A stretch of DNA of 64,000 nucleotides from Batkoa obscura (lineage: Eukaryota; Entomophthoromycota; Entomophthoromycetes; Entomophthorales; Batkoaceae): the NCBI GenBank assembly GCA_030770535.1, contig JASVEC010000015.1:744001-808000 (forward strand). The letters run 5' to 3'. The position numbers were made by a program, and so were the translations under genes. Every line of letters begins with the position of its first letter. The stretch's first letter is position 1. A model generated the notes under the pieces. The model was given only the letters and a program-made list of their open reading frames with translations, was not told the origin of the DNA and ran no database searches. Of this stretch, positions 62,781-64,000 are shown piece after piece.

Positions 62781-64000
62781 TTTTTTAAAGAGAATTAAAA
62801 GTCTTTTGTTCTATAAAATGAGTATTTATTTCCTTTTTTCCTTCTCCACATTTTTATTTTTATTTTTCTCACATTCTAGTTTTGGACTGGATTAATATTA
62901 TCATTCGTTAATTTTCAATTTCTTTTTTTAGATTTATAAAGTAATTTTTAAAAGTGGAGTTAAATTCTTATTTTACAATAAAATCAAATTCAAATTGATG
63001 ACTATAACTATATTTTAAATTAGTATACATATAACACCAACATAATAAAATAATAGTTGCCTCATATAAAACCTATCTTTACTGTTTTATTATTATTACT
63101 CTACTTTATATTTTATAGCTTCAAAAATACTTTTATCACATTCTATACAATACTCCAGTTAACCCGGTTCTAAAATCAAGATGTGACTGCTTTATCTATC
63201 CCTTAATGGCTAAGCTAAAGAATGATAGGTTCCCACCTGGCCATTGGTTTAAGATGACGTTGTAGAGCTTCAAATGATTTGTAGTTGATTCGATTTTAGA
63301 AAAGTACTTACCAAAGAGCTTCACTTGATTGGTTAGGTATTGGATCATAATTTGTTGATTTTAGGGGTGGGTAAATAAAAGCTAAATATTTTGGATGACT
63401 CTATTAGATTCTTGTATTTTAAATGGGCAAAAATTGCGTTACAATTTTGTTCAGATTTTAAACCTTGGAATAAACTTCCAAGCAAGTTGAAATCTTCAAA
63501 AGAAAAATTGGCATATTACACTTTTTCCAAAGTGTTTACTAAAAAATTTGATTGGCAATTTATCTTTTTTAACTTGAATGTATTGTAATATAGTGCAAAT
63601 GATCACTTTGTTGATCCAGAACTGAGTCAATTTAATTCTTTATAACTAGAAAACTTTACTGCAAGATTTTAAAATGAAAATCTGTAATTAATTTCTTCAA
63701 AAATAAAATAAGCCTTATTGAATTAAATGAATAGCTATTTAATTAGCAATTAAACTTAAATAAATACTTTATAAAGTTTCTAAATTTATTTAAAATCATT
63801 AACTAATAATAAAATAAAATTAACTGGTGTATGTTAAATCAAGGTACAATCATAAATTAAAGTTAACAAACAAAACAGAATAAAATTTAATTTTTATAAT
63901 AATTCAACTTTAATAGACGGAGGTGTATTTTTGTTTAAGAATTTACTAACAGTTTTTCTGCTCAAATAGTACTCAAAAGAGGAAAAGTAATGAAATCAAA
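62781..64000. other. Intergenic, right edge
   Basis: Contains MITE copy 16 at the very end. A frame at 63391-63588 lacks an ATG start. No gene is supported. Confidence 0.45.
63917..64000 (+). repeat. MITE-like palindromic repeat, copy 16 (cut by window end)
   Basis: Begins ACGGAGGTG then the TTTAAGAATTTACTAAC and CTCAAATAGTACTCAAAA segments. The right terminus falls outside the window. Confidence 0.8.

Noticed and set aside
63391-63588. Frame near the right edge
   Set aside because: No ATG at its start and no recognisable content; could be a relic but cannot be supported.

Overview
The window looks like nuclear DNA of an AT-rich filamentous or zygomycete-grade fungus. Eukaryotic and fungal marks are clear: a chitin synthase fused to a myosin motor, a GH132/SUN cell-wall protein, a WSC sensor, an Opy2-like anchor, an Rrn7/TAF1B Pol I factor, and genes cut by short GT-AG introns (mostly about 45-60 nt, up to about 100) that I could join by reading frame. 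The very low GC, the many secreted proteins (subtilisin, tyrosinase, CAP) and the fungal transcription-factor-like paralogs would fit Entomophthoromycotina such as Conidiobolus. That assignment is inference, not a database match.

Layout. 0-7.2 kb: tRNA-Arg(UCU), a mitochondrial LEA-like protein, a 9-exon RRN7/TAF1B gene and a 5-exon PRELI/UPS phospholipid-transfer gene. 7.8-13.5 kb: a 1865-residue myosin-chitin synthase. 15.8-16.6 kb: a homeobox regulator. 18.5-19.5 kb: a decayed medium-chain reductase pseudogene. 21.5-25 kb: an MFS transporter and a phospholipid scramblase. 25.7-27.2 kb: a divergent Cdc20-like WD40 protein. 28.9-45.1 kb: two pairs of fungal transcription-factor-like genes, without a zinc cluster, arranged as a palindrome (A- B- ... 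B'+ A'+) around a tyrosinase, a SUN protein, a Nudix hydrolase and a TspO protein. 47.6-56.6 kb: an OPT transporter, a Tyr/Asn-rich secreted protein, an Opy2-like anchor diverging from a WSC sensor, and a sugar transporter. 59.2-62.8 kb: a CAP protein, a subtilisin and an F-box/LRR-like protein.

Sixteen copies of one roughly 100-bp palindromic MITE-like repeat lie only between genes. Two further unrelated hairpin-forming elements are present.

The strongest signal for a second look is the inverted A-B/B'-A' array. Blocks of perfect or near-perfect nucleotide identity alternate with clearly diverged blocks. This points to continuing gene conversion between the arms and to possible inversion of the 7.6-kb interval between them. 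Many other genes serve the cell surface (wall synthesis, wall sensing, secreted enzymes, nutrient uptake). They are scattered on both strands with separate promoters, so I see no operon-like or classical cluster logic.
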